This document shows, piece by piece, positions 52,601 through 64,000 of a DNA stretch of 64,000 bases. Made by a program: the position numbers and the translations under genes. The stretch comes from Apostichopus japonicus. Lineage: Eukaryota > Echinodermata > Holothuroidea > Aspidochirotida > Stichopodidae. The notes beneath the pieces are model-generated. The model had not been told where the DNA came from, searched no databases, and saw nothing but the letters and a program-made list of their open reading frames with translations. Where the stretch lies: assembly GCF_037975245.1 (NCBI RefSeq), contig NC_092578.1:7033501-7097500 (forward strand), in the 5' to 3' direction. The number at the start of each line of letters is the position of its first letter. The first letter of the stretch is position 1.

Positions 52601-54608
52601 AAGCTTTAAACCTTTCTTAAAGCACCATTTATAATGAACAAGAGGCCAAAGTAGATGGGAAGTCAATTAGTTTTGATCATTTCAAATTAACAAGTGTTAT
52701 GGAGTTCAATGGATAGTAGAAGTTGGAAAGTCTTAAAATTAAGGGCGTTTAATTAGTATCTGGGTGAAGACAGGTTAACATAAGGAGGCCATAGTTTTTC
52801 TCCAGGAAATCGGGTGGGGGAAGGGGGGAGAGTGATGGCATGACATTGATGTTAACCCCCTCATGTTGACATTGTATAGTACCTAAACTGTACATTTAAA
52901 GAACAGGTAAAAATTTGGAGGGGCCTCTTAGTGTGTTTGGTGGCTCTAAGGTTGTTGGTTGGTGTTATTATGTACTATATTTCCTTGCTTACCTGTGCCA
53001 AGTGTGAACAGGTAATCTTTTAGCTCTGTGCACCCGCTATAACCGCTCAAAGATTCTCATTCTACTTCCACAAAAGTGCCTTGCAAAGTTTTTTTTCACC
53101 TGGCAAATTACCTGTTCGAAACTTACAAATCTTCTTGCAGCGGTTACCGAGGTGCTTGATCAGTGTATAATCAGCTGTGTGTAGTGCGATAAGTATCCCA
53201 TTGGGGGGAGGGGGGGGAGGGTTTAGTTAGAAATTAACCTTTCCCCGTTTCGAAGGCCTATATCGAGGTTCGTGTAGCCGTTACAATTTTTTTAAAATTT
53301 ATGTGAAGATGAAAGCTGCAATTTCACCAAGAGAAAACAAGAATTTAAACTTCATTTCTCTCTTTTTTTTCTCTCTTACCTGTTTCATTCAAAGACCTAT
53401 GAATATAAGTTTTCTTTCTCATCCCCCCATCCACTCCCCCCCACCCAAAAAGGAGAAAAGGACTGTAATTTACATAGTTTTGTCTTAAGCCTGTTGTCAT
53501 TGAAACTGTTTTCACAGATGTTATACAAAGCTTACAGCTCTTTATAAAATCAACGTTAAGCGGAATATTTCTAAGCACATTTTAACCTTTCCATGGTTCT
53601 CAAGGTGAACATTATCGTGAGTAATCTTTCATTTACCATCTCATTCAATCTCTCGGATATTGATTTTTGTTCCTTCCTCGCCTGTTTCAAGGGGCCATTG
53701 ATTTTCTCTGTAAGTATGTGAAGTTGTGCTCAGACACTGCATTTAGCCCAGGTTGTAAAGTGTTTTTTTAGTGTTTTTCATATTTAGTATATATAAAGCA
53801 CAGACTTGTTTAATGAGTGCCTGCATATGAAAACTAGTTTTAACAGAGACTATGACCATGAGAATGTATTATCTGTAAGATTGAAGGAGGCAGCTGTTGC
53901 AATGTATAACATTTCTTTAAGAATCTCAGTTATTCAATGGAAAGGCTATCCATTACAGAAAAATTAACATGCAAATTTAATGCGAGAGCTTTCCTCGGCT
54001 GGCGAGTTGGTTCGCACATTAAGCTTGTTACATTAAGCTTGCTAATTTGCACAGGGTATCGCATGAAGCTTGCTAATCTAATCAGGGTAACATTAAAGCT
54101 TGCTTTTAATAGGGTAATGTTAAGCTACTAAATGCAAGCACTCAAGTTGTATATGCAACATTTCAACTAGATAATTGTGTCAACTTGTTATCATTCTTAG
54201 TCATGTTTGTGCATGCATATATACTAGCAAGTGGTCTCATGCACAAGCTCAGCACAGCTAACAAACATTCTCTGCACATGATATGGGGTAAGCTTGTGCA
54301 AGCCTCCATATGCAGCAACAAACATTTCACCTAGATAATAGAACTGTCAGACTTATGAGTGCTTTTAGTCATGGTTGTGCTTTCTTTTTGCAAGCAATAG
54401 ATATCTTGTTTGTTTAGTTTATTTTGATTTTCCACAGATAATAAAGATATTAATGTGGAGGGAAGTCCTTTAGAAATCCAATTACAGGCTTAACAAAGTT
54501 AAGGACTCCCAAGGAAAAAAAAAGAAGGATATATACATAAATGAAAATATAATTCATGTCTTAATATGGAATAATTTATAACATACAATATAAATAATGT
54601 ATCAATTC
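49622..54608. other. Gene-free region
   Basis: AT-rich with scattered poly(G)/poly(C) runs (near 50604, 51800, 51930, 52125, 52815 and 53205). AAGCTTGCTAAT-like words repeat loosely near 54020-54130. No exon, RNA gene or complete transposon was recognised. Confidence 0.5.
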
Positions 54609-55178
54609 TAGGGATGCACCGGATCCAAATTTTTGGATAAATTCCGGCCGGAACCGGATTTTTTCATTACACAAAAGAAAATCATTAATTAGAAGTAGAA
54701 GTATGAAACAAGGAGCAAATCTTAGGTGAGGTATACGCATATTATTAAGAAAAGAAGGTGAAATTAAGACCCCATTTATGAGATTAAATATGACTTGAAG
54801 TGGTGTAATCTACATTCTTTAATAAAACAACTACAATATAATTGTTGACAAGCTTGATACAGTATGTAAATTTGTTTGCTGGAAAAATACTGCATACTAC
54901 CTATGAAGTTTGTTTTGAAACAGGAAGCTGCATTTCACAAATCTCATACTAAACATGTTAAACCTAATTTTTCTTTACTTTGAATGTTTTTATTAATATT
55001 TGGAAATAGTTTACATTGATTTAAGTTAATACCAACACCTTTTTAAGGAATAAATCAGGCCAGATTTTGAAAAGATCCGGCCGGATTTTGAAAAATATCC
55101 GGCCGGAACCGGATAATTGCTCACTATTGGGCCGGATAGTCCGACCGGATAGTCCGGCCAGACCGGATATCCGGTGCA
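54609..55178. mobile_element. hAT-like element with CCGG-rich ends
   Basis: Begins TAGGGATGCACCGGATCC and ends GATATCCGGTGCA, an imperfect inverted pair whose last bases on the right are lost. Near both ends are clusters of CCGGCCGGAACCGGAT words. The TAGGGATGCACCG start is familiar from hAT elements of many animals. The AT-rich middle has no transposase. Confidence 0.75.
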
Positions 55179-58100
55179 GATTCAATACTGCTTCAACAAG
55201 CCAGCAGGTATTGTTTCTAGCTCAGGTAGTGAGCAAGTGATGAAACAACACATGCATCAAGCATGACGGTCTCACTGTACTGCTCGTAGAGGAAGAGGAT
55301 CCACACATCTCCATACATGTGTGTCTCTGGGAGTGTAAATGATTCAGTAGGTAAGACTAACAGACCAGCCGTGCAGGAAGAACAGAAGTGGGTGATTTGT
55401 GGAGACATTTCTTATATCCGAAGCTCTTTGCCAAAATCTGGATCTCGTTGAAGGATTCTTACCTTTCATGGGATGCTTGGGACGATATCGTCTTCAAGTG
55501 GACTGCTGGCTTCGAACTTAACTTATTTGACAAGATTACTCCAGGTCAAATTTTCAAGAAAGCACTTTCAAGCTGAAAATATCATTCCATTGAAAAAGGC
55601 AGAAAAACCGATTCCAAAGCGAGAAGAATGACATCCACTTAAAACTATGGATTACTCCTCCATGTAAAAAAAAACTGTAACTAAAAAGGATGAATTTAGG
55701 CAGAAATTTTAGTCTTGATATATATATGTCATAGCCCTTGAAAAACAAAATCAGTGCTATAGTATATACCGAACAAAAAATGCTCATGCATGACTTGTTG
55801 CTACGTGACTAAAATCTAAAATATCTTCCGGACCAAGGAAAGTAAGGACCAATGATGATAAACTGTCTCATATTACATAAATATGTAAAACTGAAACAAT
55901 TTTCCAAATTAGTGTGCATTTCAAATTTTTAGTTTCAGTTCAGTTTATTTCTCAGTGTATTCTCCAAAGGAGGTATCTGAGACATAAATAAATAAATAAA
56001 ATACAAAATAATAATAAAAAAGGGAAGATAATACAATAAGGTATAATACAGATGGCAGTCACAAGGGAGATACATGACAAAAGAACTGCAGAAAATAACA
56101 CAAGATTACAGAGAGCATTACTGAAATATAATATAATTTATATTTCTATGGACCTGACTCATTACATACAAATTTCTATATTGTTTTAGTTTCAGTTTAT
56201 TATCTCTATGTATCTTCCAATGGAGGTATATGAGACAAAAATGCAACATAAAATCGAAGCTACAGTACGAGATGCTTCCCGTAAAAAGATGAGGGCGGTA
56301 TTGAAGAAATTACCATGCATAGACTTTGGATGTGTGACTTGATTGATTCACTTTGGCTTCGGCTTTGAGTACAACGTTTGGCTGCCTTTTGGACAAATAT
56401 TAGCGTAATAGTAACGACCGACTTCGCGATCTGCGTCATAGTAATTGCCGACTTTGCAATCCACGGGCCACCTCCGCACAATTATGCAAGGTTGGTAAGA
56501 GGGTTCCCTTTCAGGAAAGCAAAACAAGATACCAGTCACTTCCAGTCCAAGAATGGTCAAAACTTGAAACATCTCATGTACAATATGCAGGGGTATATAT
56601 ATATATTAAATGAAACAAAAGCAAGATGTGGCAAGGATTCACCATGCATACTCCTATTGGCTCCCTAGATTTCTTATCATTAATACCTGTCTGTTGTGGT
56701 TTTTTACCATTCCTTATGACATAAAAAGAAATAAAAACAAAGAACGACTTTCTTCTTTCTCTTTCAATTTTGAAAGTCATGCAAGCGGCGAAACATCCTT
56801 TTTCGGTTTTTCCTTCAATCAATATCCTCATGTTTACCAGCTTCTGTTCCAAGGATTTCTTGTTATCAAAATGGAAAGAGTTCAAAACCGTTTTATACGA
56901 ACCCCGACGATTACGAGTCTCTAATTTGGAAGAGTAGTATATATGCAATGTAAACATCTCGTCGATATCTCCTCATGAATCGAATGCAGAGTACGAACAC
57001 AGAAAGGCCGACTGATTTTTTTTAAGTAGCATTAGAATATATTCTGAATAAACAAAATCATGAAACGAAGGCAATTCTGATGTTTTCGATGTTTTTAATA
57101 ATACATACGGTAATTCTCAGGCCTGTAGACGGGGAGCATCAGTTTTGTAAACATCGTACCACGAAGCAAATTCCTTTCATTATGAAGATTGCAGTAATTA
57201 AGTAATTGCTATCACTGGATCGGGAACAATAGACCGCCTTTCGTTGTAAGGTTGTTATTTTTTGGGTTTGACGATATTTGATGTACTTTTCCTTGTTGAA
57301 AGTATAAATTACGTAAATATTGTAGTTGATATTCTAAGCGAGTTATATATAAGCCCCTCACTTTGATTCCAACTGCAAACAAATGCACAATGTTAAATTC
57401 TAGGTGAAAAGTCTATAACCAGAGACTCACATAGCTATATACTGTATACAACCTTCAGTGTTGAGAGTCTTAGAAGGAGGAATTCCCTTTTTAGGTAATT
57501 TGTGATATACATATCCATGCAAGTAGAGAAAATCAGTTAGTGATCGAATCCATGTTTTGATACGAAATCAAGCAAATAACCAAATATGAAATAATGAAAG
57601 AGCTAATTATCCAAATGTTCCCCGTTCCGGAGGTTTTCCTGATTTCTGACAAGTTATATGTGTTGTACATTTCTGAGCAAGCTTACATATGTGTTTGTAT
57701 TAGTGGAATTGTTCCATGTATAATTGTATATGCATACATGGTACAGTTAGAATAATAACAACCATATAAATGCAATAAAAGCTTCACTCACAGGTGGAAA
57801 AAACTTAGGCTGTGTACTCTTAATTTAGCTTGAATAATTGCAATGTTATTTTGAGATTAATACTGTGTAGGCTCAAAGTCAAAAGTAGCTACCAAATTAA
57901 ATATATATCTGATAAATTTTATTGCAATATTTTGGGAAATACTTTAGTAAACTGAGAATTGCACACTATATGTACATTATACAGTCTCATGTTCACACAC
58001 TTATGTGCCTTGTGGTTGTACTTTAATACATTTATTGTTCAAATGCCCAGTTAGTAATAGATAAGGAGGGGGGGGGGGGGGGTAGTACTTTGGTATAAAC

Positions 58101-58369
58101 AATATCTAAGGATGATCTTAAACTCTAAATTACAAACTGTTAAAATTTATAACATGTACTGTTAAAGGAACAAGCCATGCAGCTCTTCTTAGTCATGGTA
58201 ATGTTTCTCATAATAAGTGTCATAAATAAGCTGCCTTTCGGGCAGAATTTATGTGGCAGTGTTGTGAAAAGTCACTCGACCCCAAACAAGTGTTCATTCA
58301 TCTGCTGATTGCTTATTCTTAGTTTCTTAGAAGTTAGAATGTTGAAAGAGTACAACTGTTAGTGATATA
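55179..58369. other. Mostly non-coding
   Basis: A possible terminal exon lies on the plus strand at 55377-55576 (see findings). Two copies of a short dispersed repeat with TTTCAGTTTATT, then GGAGGTAT and TGAGACA, occur at about 55930-56000 and 56190-56245; they resemble 3' ends of retroelements. Nothing else was recognised. Confidence 0.45.
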
Positions 58370-58810
58370 CATTATACTACAGGTTATATGAACTATTCAT
58401 TGTCTGCGTTTATAATGCCAATGGGAAAGATGCCGTCAGTCGTATATATTATACTACAGTTTATATGAACTATGCATTGTCTGTGTGTATAATGCCAATG
58501 GGAAAGATGCCGTCAGTCTAAATATTATACTACAGTTTATATGAACTATGCGTTGTCTGCGTGTATAATGCCAATGGGAAAGATGCCGTCAGTCTAAATA
58601 TTATACTACAGTTTATATGAACTATGCGTTGTCTGCGTGTATAATGCCAATGGGAATGATGCCATCAGTCGTATACATTATGCTACAGTTTATAAGCGCT
58701 TTGAAACGCTATATTAAGCGCTAAATAAATGTTATTTATGATTATTATTATGAATTGTGCATTGTCTGTGTGTAAAATGCCAATGGGAAAATTGCTGTCA
58801 GTCTAAAGTT
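58370..58810. repeat. 78-bp tandem repeat, five copies
   Basis: The unit contains ATTATACTACAGTTTATATG, then GCATTGTCTG, then TATAATGCCAATGGGAAAGA and TGCCGTCAGTC. Four near-identical copies span about 58370-58690. The fifth is split by a 56-bp insertion (58695-58750). Confidence 0.93.
58695..58750 (+). mobile_element. Retroelement 3' tail inserted in tandem repeat
   Basis: A 56-bp segment AGCGCTTTGAAACGCTATAT, TAAGCGCTAAATAAATG, ending in ATTATTATTA. It separates TTTATA from TGAA of the fifth 78-bp unit. It looks like the hairpin-plus-microsatellite 3' tail of CR1/L2-type LINEs or of SINEs that borrow it. No clear target duplication. Confidence 0.65.
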
Positions 58811-60829
58811 AACTATACTTTTTGGGTTTGTTAATGGTATATACATGAATTCAGTAGTACTTAGCATCACCAACTGAGCTAGAGGATTTGCCAGTATAGT
58901 GTGTAGGATTCTCCCTTTATTCTCCAGAAAAGAAGGAAATTTTTTTTAAGGAGAGCCATAATCCCAGTAGCTATGTGAAATCGGGCTTACAAGTCCCACC
59001 AGACTTTGAACTAAATTCACAAGAAAAAGTTTATTCTCATAAGGATTTCTTTTTACTTTCATAATTATTTGCTGACCCTAGTTTAAAGACTTTTAACTCT
59101 GTTGTTTCAAAAAGCCAATTTAATAGCTATATAGCCAATTAACCTTAAGAGAAATTGTCGACATACATCCAGCGGTCATAGCGTTGTCAGAACCCTGCAT
59201 CGACGTACATCAGGCATCTGTTAAATTCAAGCCAGCCACATTTTGAATTGAAGCTAAAAAAATAGAATGTCGTACAGTACGTATCAAATTTTTACGCTTC
59301 CTTCAAAATTTTGACCTATTTGAGATTCCTGTATTAAATCAGACTATATTAGCCATTGTATATATTAATTTGTTTTCATATTCTATGCACCTCTTTGAAG
59401 GTTATTTTTCTATTTAGTTGTCTGTCCTTAGAGACCTGGTTGGAAAATTAACTTGAAATCTAATTGTTCTTTCCTCATTTCGTTTGGGAAAGCACTGCTA
59501 TTTTGGTCGGTTCGGCTATAACCATCGGTGATTATTTTATCCAATTTGGTTCCTATATCGCACCATTTATTCTTTATAATGGAAAGTTGTCCTTGATGTG
59601 CTCTGCAATTACTATTGTATAAATTGGGTCAAACTTTGATTTTTACTCTCACGTTGCTGTTCAGAGTCAAAGATAGCGGTCGGGCGATATTACAATATGG
59701 GGCATACACTTGTGAGGCATAAAGATTTTTATTCACTTTTTTTTTATGTCTGTTTTTTTAAAATGTAATTTATTATGAGTTATTTTTTTACTTAACTTAG
59801 CTCAGCTATATTGACCTAAATCAGCCAATCTCAAGATGAATCAAATTATCACCCATTTTGCTATAGTTAATAATAAAATCCACAAGAGAAAGGGAAGTTC
59901 CACAGCAGGTAAATATGGCACAGTTTGAAGAGGTTAATTGTCCATTTGCTTTTCTTCGCTCAAAACTTAAAATTTGGCCGAGAAATGTTGGAATTTATTA
60001 CATCTGCTCAGACAATTTCTCTAAAAATGTTCACTGATGGAATTTTCAGTTAAATTCCAACAGCTATATGGACGATAATTATGTCAATTAATCTGCTTTT
60101 GTGAACTAGTTATTTTCTTAAGATTTTCTTTGGCTAAGCCGGGCATTTTTGTCACTAATTTTCAGAACAACTTTATACATGAAATAAACTAATGTTATAA
60201 TCTGTGAAAGCACATATAAAATGTCACATTTTCTCCCTTTTAAACTAGGTTTGTGCCATTTTTGCATTGTATTACGTATCATGTGCAATTCATGTTTAGG
60301 AATTTGCACACTTTTCCTGTGTCGTAGTTCTTAAAGTTAGCCTCATTTCTGCAGCAAGTTTGACGTCACTCCGAAAATGGGAAGTGAATTCATATGGAAG
60401 AGCACAACTACCGTAAACAATGATTGGACTTCATCCAAATGTCTTCATTTTTCCAAATTTCATCAATACCTGGCGATGAAACATTGAAACTGCAAACCAT
60501 CATTTATAACTTTTAGTGCTAATTAAAGAAGCTCAAGTTTCCCTCACTGAGATTTATTTAAATGTCTAATTGAACCTTCTTCTTCTGGAAACGGCATGGA
60601 GCATTTGGACATAGGAAAATATTATGTTTGAAACCTTGTACTGTAAGAATTCTTATCATGCGATAACTTTGGGAACCATGTATATCACATTCATTGGTTC
60701 TCAACATATTCTCGTCCAGAATCTTTTTTCGTTAAGTAATAATCACATGTAAAAAAGTGGGAAAAGTAGGCAAAAAGTTGGACAAAGTGGGAATTTTCAA
60801 GCTTTCAAACTTTTGCTTTATTATTTTCT
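58811..60829. other. Gene-free region
   Basis: AT-rich. Nothing recognisable was seen on either strand. Confidence 0.5.
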
Positions 60830-61460
60830 CAAGTGAAACTTGATAATGACAGTGAAGCAACAGTAATGAACTTTACATTTTTAAGGAATGTAAGTATCGA
60901 ATAGCACCAGAAATATGTTTAATACTCAAAACCAAATTTCAAAATTTTCAACTTTTAATTAAGTATTTGAATTGAAAACTTAATTAGTGAAACTAATGAA
61001 CTCACATTGTTATGGGATGTCAGTATCGAATAGCATCGATCTCGTTATCCAAATCAAATTTCAAGTTTTCACTGTATTACTGTAGTTGTAGTGAAGCTTG
61101 ACTACAATGAAGTTAATTAAGTTAAATTGCCGTGGGTGGTCTGTATTGGATAGCATTGAACACCTATGTTATGGATGTTGAATTTGGAACTTTTAATTGT
61201 TAACACCGCGAATTATTTTTGAAGTGCACTACACTTGATGACCTATCTTAGTGAATAAACCAATACATTGCTATGGGATATCGGTATTGAATATCATCAA
61301 ATATGTGTGCATAAATATCAAAATGTCACATTTCAAATTTCCAATTTTTTTTTGATTGAAGTGACACTTGACTACTAGCTGTAGGAATGCAAATGAACTA
61401 ACATTGCTATGGTATATCACTGCATGTGTAACAGCATCAGACATGTTATCAAAATCAACC
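60830..61460. repeat. Degenerate ~125-bp tandem repeat
   Basis: About five diverged copies recognisable by a GTATCGAATAGCATC-type word (near 60894, 61022, 61148, 61282 and 61410). Each is preceded by a TTGCTATGGGATAT-like word and followed by ATCAAATTTCAA-like text. The last copy merges into the LINE fragment. Confidence 0.75.
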
Positions 61461-61890
61461 GTAACATACACTAGATACACTCATTTTATGCTGGCTCATG
61501 ACAGGTTGTTGAGTATCCGTATAAATTTGATCACTTCCGAGAGGACTCGTCGACTTTTTATCAATTCTGGAGTTACAATCTGGAATAGTTTGGACAACAC
61601 AATGAAAACATCCAAAGGTTTTCATAGCTTCAAACAAAAAATGAAATCCACTTTTACTTAACGATTATCATCATTGAGCAGTGTTTCTTTCTTTCTGGCT
61701 TATTTTCTAGGTTCTTTGTTCTTTTTTCTTTTCTTCTTCCTCTTAGTTATCCTTTGTATTCTTTCATTTATTGTTTTTGTAAAGGGGGGGACTGCTCGTA
61801 AAAGCTCTGCTTCTTCAGTCCTCCTCCACCGCCTTGTATATTAACTATTCACCATTGTATTTATATTATGTGGAAATAAATCAAACTCAT
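61460..61890 (+). mobile_element. Non-LTR retrotransposon, 3' end
   Basis: An open stretch to the stop at 61659-61661 reads like the C-terminus of a CR1/L2-type reverse transcriptase ORF2: TRYTHFMLAHDRLL, then TRRLFINSG, VTIWNSLDNTMK and a final FHSFKQKMKS. Its WNSL and SFKxK(M/L)K pattern is typical. It is followed by a pyrimidine-rich 3' UTR with GGGGACTGCTCGTAAAAGC and AATAAA at 61875-61880. The rest of the element is missing, so it is 5'-truncated. Confidence 0.75.
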
Positions 61891-64000
61891 CGCATCGGCA
61901 TAACAAATTTGTGAAAGAGAGCGTTCGATCCCTGTAAAAAATTTGTGAGATCTTAAATTCCCTCTGTACATGGATGCATGCATGTATGTATGCGTACCTA
62001 CTACAATCAGACATTACTATATATTATTATCTACTGTGGTCTTTTAACTCGTAACTCTTACTGCGTGCTCCCTATCTACCCAAGGCGAAAGCGATCGAGA
62101 AAACCTTCGACATGGACGGACGGACAGGCTTCTTCGAATCATCTGGACGTGGTTGTAATTTGAGATTAAATTCGGACATCAAGATTGGCTAGCAGAATGA
62201 TGTGCTGTATTTGATTTGACAATCTTCCCAGGTTCGCCAACCAAAAGAAATCCAATATACTGCTCGTTATTAATGGGTGTCTGACCTATATACAATTGCA
62301 AATTTAATACTTGTTCAATTTACTGAAAACATTGTTTAAAATAGATGAAACTGGTCAAACCAGTTGTGCAGTTGAGGACCAGCTGCTATAAAATGATACT
62401 GTAAATGAGATAGTCCTCTCATATCTTTTAAGGAAATGACAAATTTTTTGAGGTACATGTTTTGTCATGTATATCTTGTGTCAAAAAGCAGTTTTACAGG
62501 TAAAAAGAGAAATAAATTCTTATTTTGAGGTATGAAATATTACAGAGATTGTATAAAAGAGATTTAGCGGCACATGACACTAAAACTGTTTCGTGTATGG
62601 TCAATGTCTACGATGTTATCACAATCTATTCGTAGTGGTTGGATCGATGGATATTTGACCAAAGAACAATACACACGCACTTCAGGTTATATCAGTCGTT
62701 GTATTTGATAGGCTGTGGCAATTTCTACTAGAATGCTGAGGGGGCTGCAGCATCCTGCAGCCAGGCTGTGCAGAATGTAATCGTATTCTTCTGTGGTTAC
62801 TTTCATACATTATAGGCACTCCAGTATGTTACACATGAAGGCACTTCTGGTCCATCTTCCTAGATGGTTTCCATTGTTTTATAGTTCATTGTTTTGTTTT
62901 AGTTCATTGTTTTAGTTCCATTGTATTAGTTCAGCTTTGCTGCATGGGATTTTGCAGCTGCTGCAACTTTTCATTTTGACACGTTGCCTCAGATGGATTT
63001 TACACAACTTCTAACTTTATTGGAGACAATGCTGCATACTTTTAATAGCCAATGTTCCTTCTGGGGTGGTCTTCTAGAATATGTCCAATTTTTTAGTGGT
63101 GTCAAAAAAATAAGCAGCTTGTTCTGTTAATTTGGATAAACTAACTATGAATCCTCTGATCCATGTAGTTCATTAGATATTTGGCTTGTGAGGTTTCATT
63201 TTCTCGAACAAAATAAAAGTGGAAAATTTAATTTCCTATGAAATTTGCTTTCGCATGTCATTAACAAATGATATAAAAGTGTGTATATGAAATGTTGGGA
63301 ATTGACTCAAGATCATTATACTGACGGTAAATCTCTTTTTTATTATTTTTTTTTTTAATTGCGTCTGAAAGTATGAGAAAGCTAAGTTTACTCTGTTAGC
63401 TCAAGCATTTTGGATTTTTAAAACCAACTAGAACAATTGTCAGATGGAAAAACCATGTACTGCCTGTCCCTGGATGAAAAACCCAGATCCAAGGTCAGTT
63501 TACTAATTGTGCCATGCACCTCCGCCATTCGCTTAACCGTAGCATCGGTCAACTGCCTGGCCCTCCGTCGTTTGGAAATGTAGCAAAAAACAACAACCAC
63601 TTGGTCTGTGCTCAGTCACCCGTAAATGTGGATGAGCCTGAAAGTTTTTGTTTAATAAGAGCATTTCATACATGTTTCTACATTTATGAAAATTATTTAC
63701 CTTAATGATTGGTAATATACAGTATTTCTTTTAAATCTAGTCAATAATAATGTAAATTTTTCTCAAAACTTATTTTCTTAAAGAGGAGATACCTGAATAC
63801 AAAAGGGATAATTTCTCGGTTGGTGAATAGAACAAATCTGTGTGTTATATTTGTATCTGAACTAGTGTGCCTAGATGCATAGACAAATAGTTCCATATGA
63901 GAATTCTGTGAACCTACGAGATGTTTCATATATATAAAAAAAAATTCAATTAAGGATAAAAGCCCTTCGCTTGGTAAAATTCAATGTGAGAGTCAACTAC
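61891..64000. other. Mostly non-coding right end
   Basis: A minus-strand open frame at 63418-63600 reads like protein (RRRARQLTDATVK, then LTLDLGFSSRDRQY) but has no confident family. A fragment near 62082-62160 (RRKRSRKPSTWTDGQ) may be LINE-derived. Nothing else was recognised. Confidence 0.4.

Overview
This is a eukaryotic, AT-rich, repeat-laden stretch of animal nuclear DNA. Coding sequence is a few per cent of the window and is split into short exons with GT/AG introns. The gene content (integrin beta, an ER-phagy receptor of the RETREG/FAM134 family, ribosomal protein eL37A/eL43) is generically metazoan. Many TAGGCCTA-like words, poly(C)/poly(G) runs and tRNA-derived SINEs suggest a marine invertebrate deuterostome, most likely an echinoderm such as a sea cucumber. 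That placement is inference; no species can be named from the sequence alone.

Layout. 1-5.5 kb: the 5' end of an integrin beta gene on the minus strand (three coding exons: signal peptide, PSI domain, start of the hybrid-domain linker), running off the left edge. 5.5-24 kb: a gene desert holding MITEs (hAT-type with perfect 8-bp target duplications; a TTAA-flanked family), two AT-dinucleotide arrays in the first 12 kb, two copies of a tRNA-derived SINE, and a Penelope-like remnant carrying a near-canonical minimal hammerhead ribozyme. 24.06-33.64 kb: a complete eight-exon RETREG gene on the plus strand (567 aa by my splice model), with reticulon-type hairpins, an acidic tail and an LC3-interacting YEML motif. 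Its exon 4 and preceding intron have been tandemly duplicated, leaving a broken exon copy upstream. 34-39 kb: tandem repeats, a SINE, and a 2.7-kb element built of about 400-bp units packed with AGGTCA direct repeats (DR4/DR5 geometry). 42.0-45.2 kb: complete RPL37A on the minus strand (four exons, 92 aa), with a possible divergent small gene on the plus strand starting about 390 bp upstream. 45.6-64 kb: mostly non-coding, with a second TTAA MITE, a second AGGTCA-rich repeat, a hAT-like CCGG element, a 78-bp tandem array split by a retroelement tail, and the 3' end of a non-LTR retrotransposon.

The three certain genes have unrelated jobs (adhesion receptor, ER-phagy receptor, ribosome) and there is no sign that they form a pathway. 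The more unusual content is in the mobile DNA: the hammerhead-like ribozyme, the nuclear-receptor half-site arrays, several families of terminal-inverted-repeat elements, and the recent partial exon duplication in RETREG. All exon boundaries were read by eye from splice consensus, phase continuity and family resemblance; no alignment or transcript data were available.
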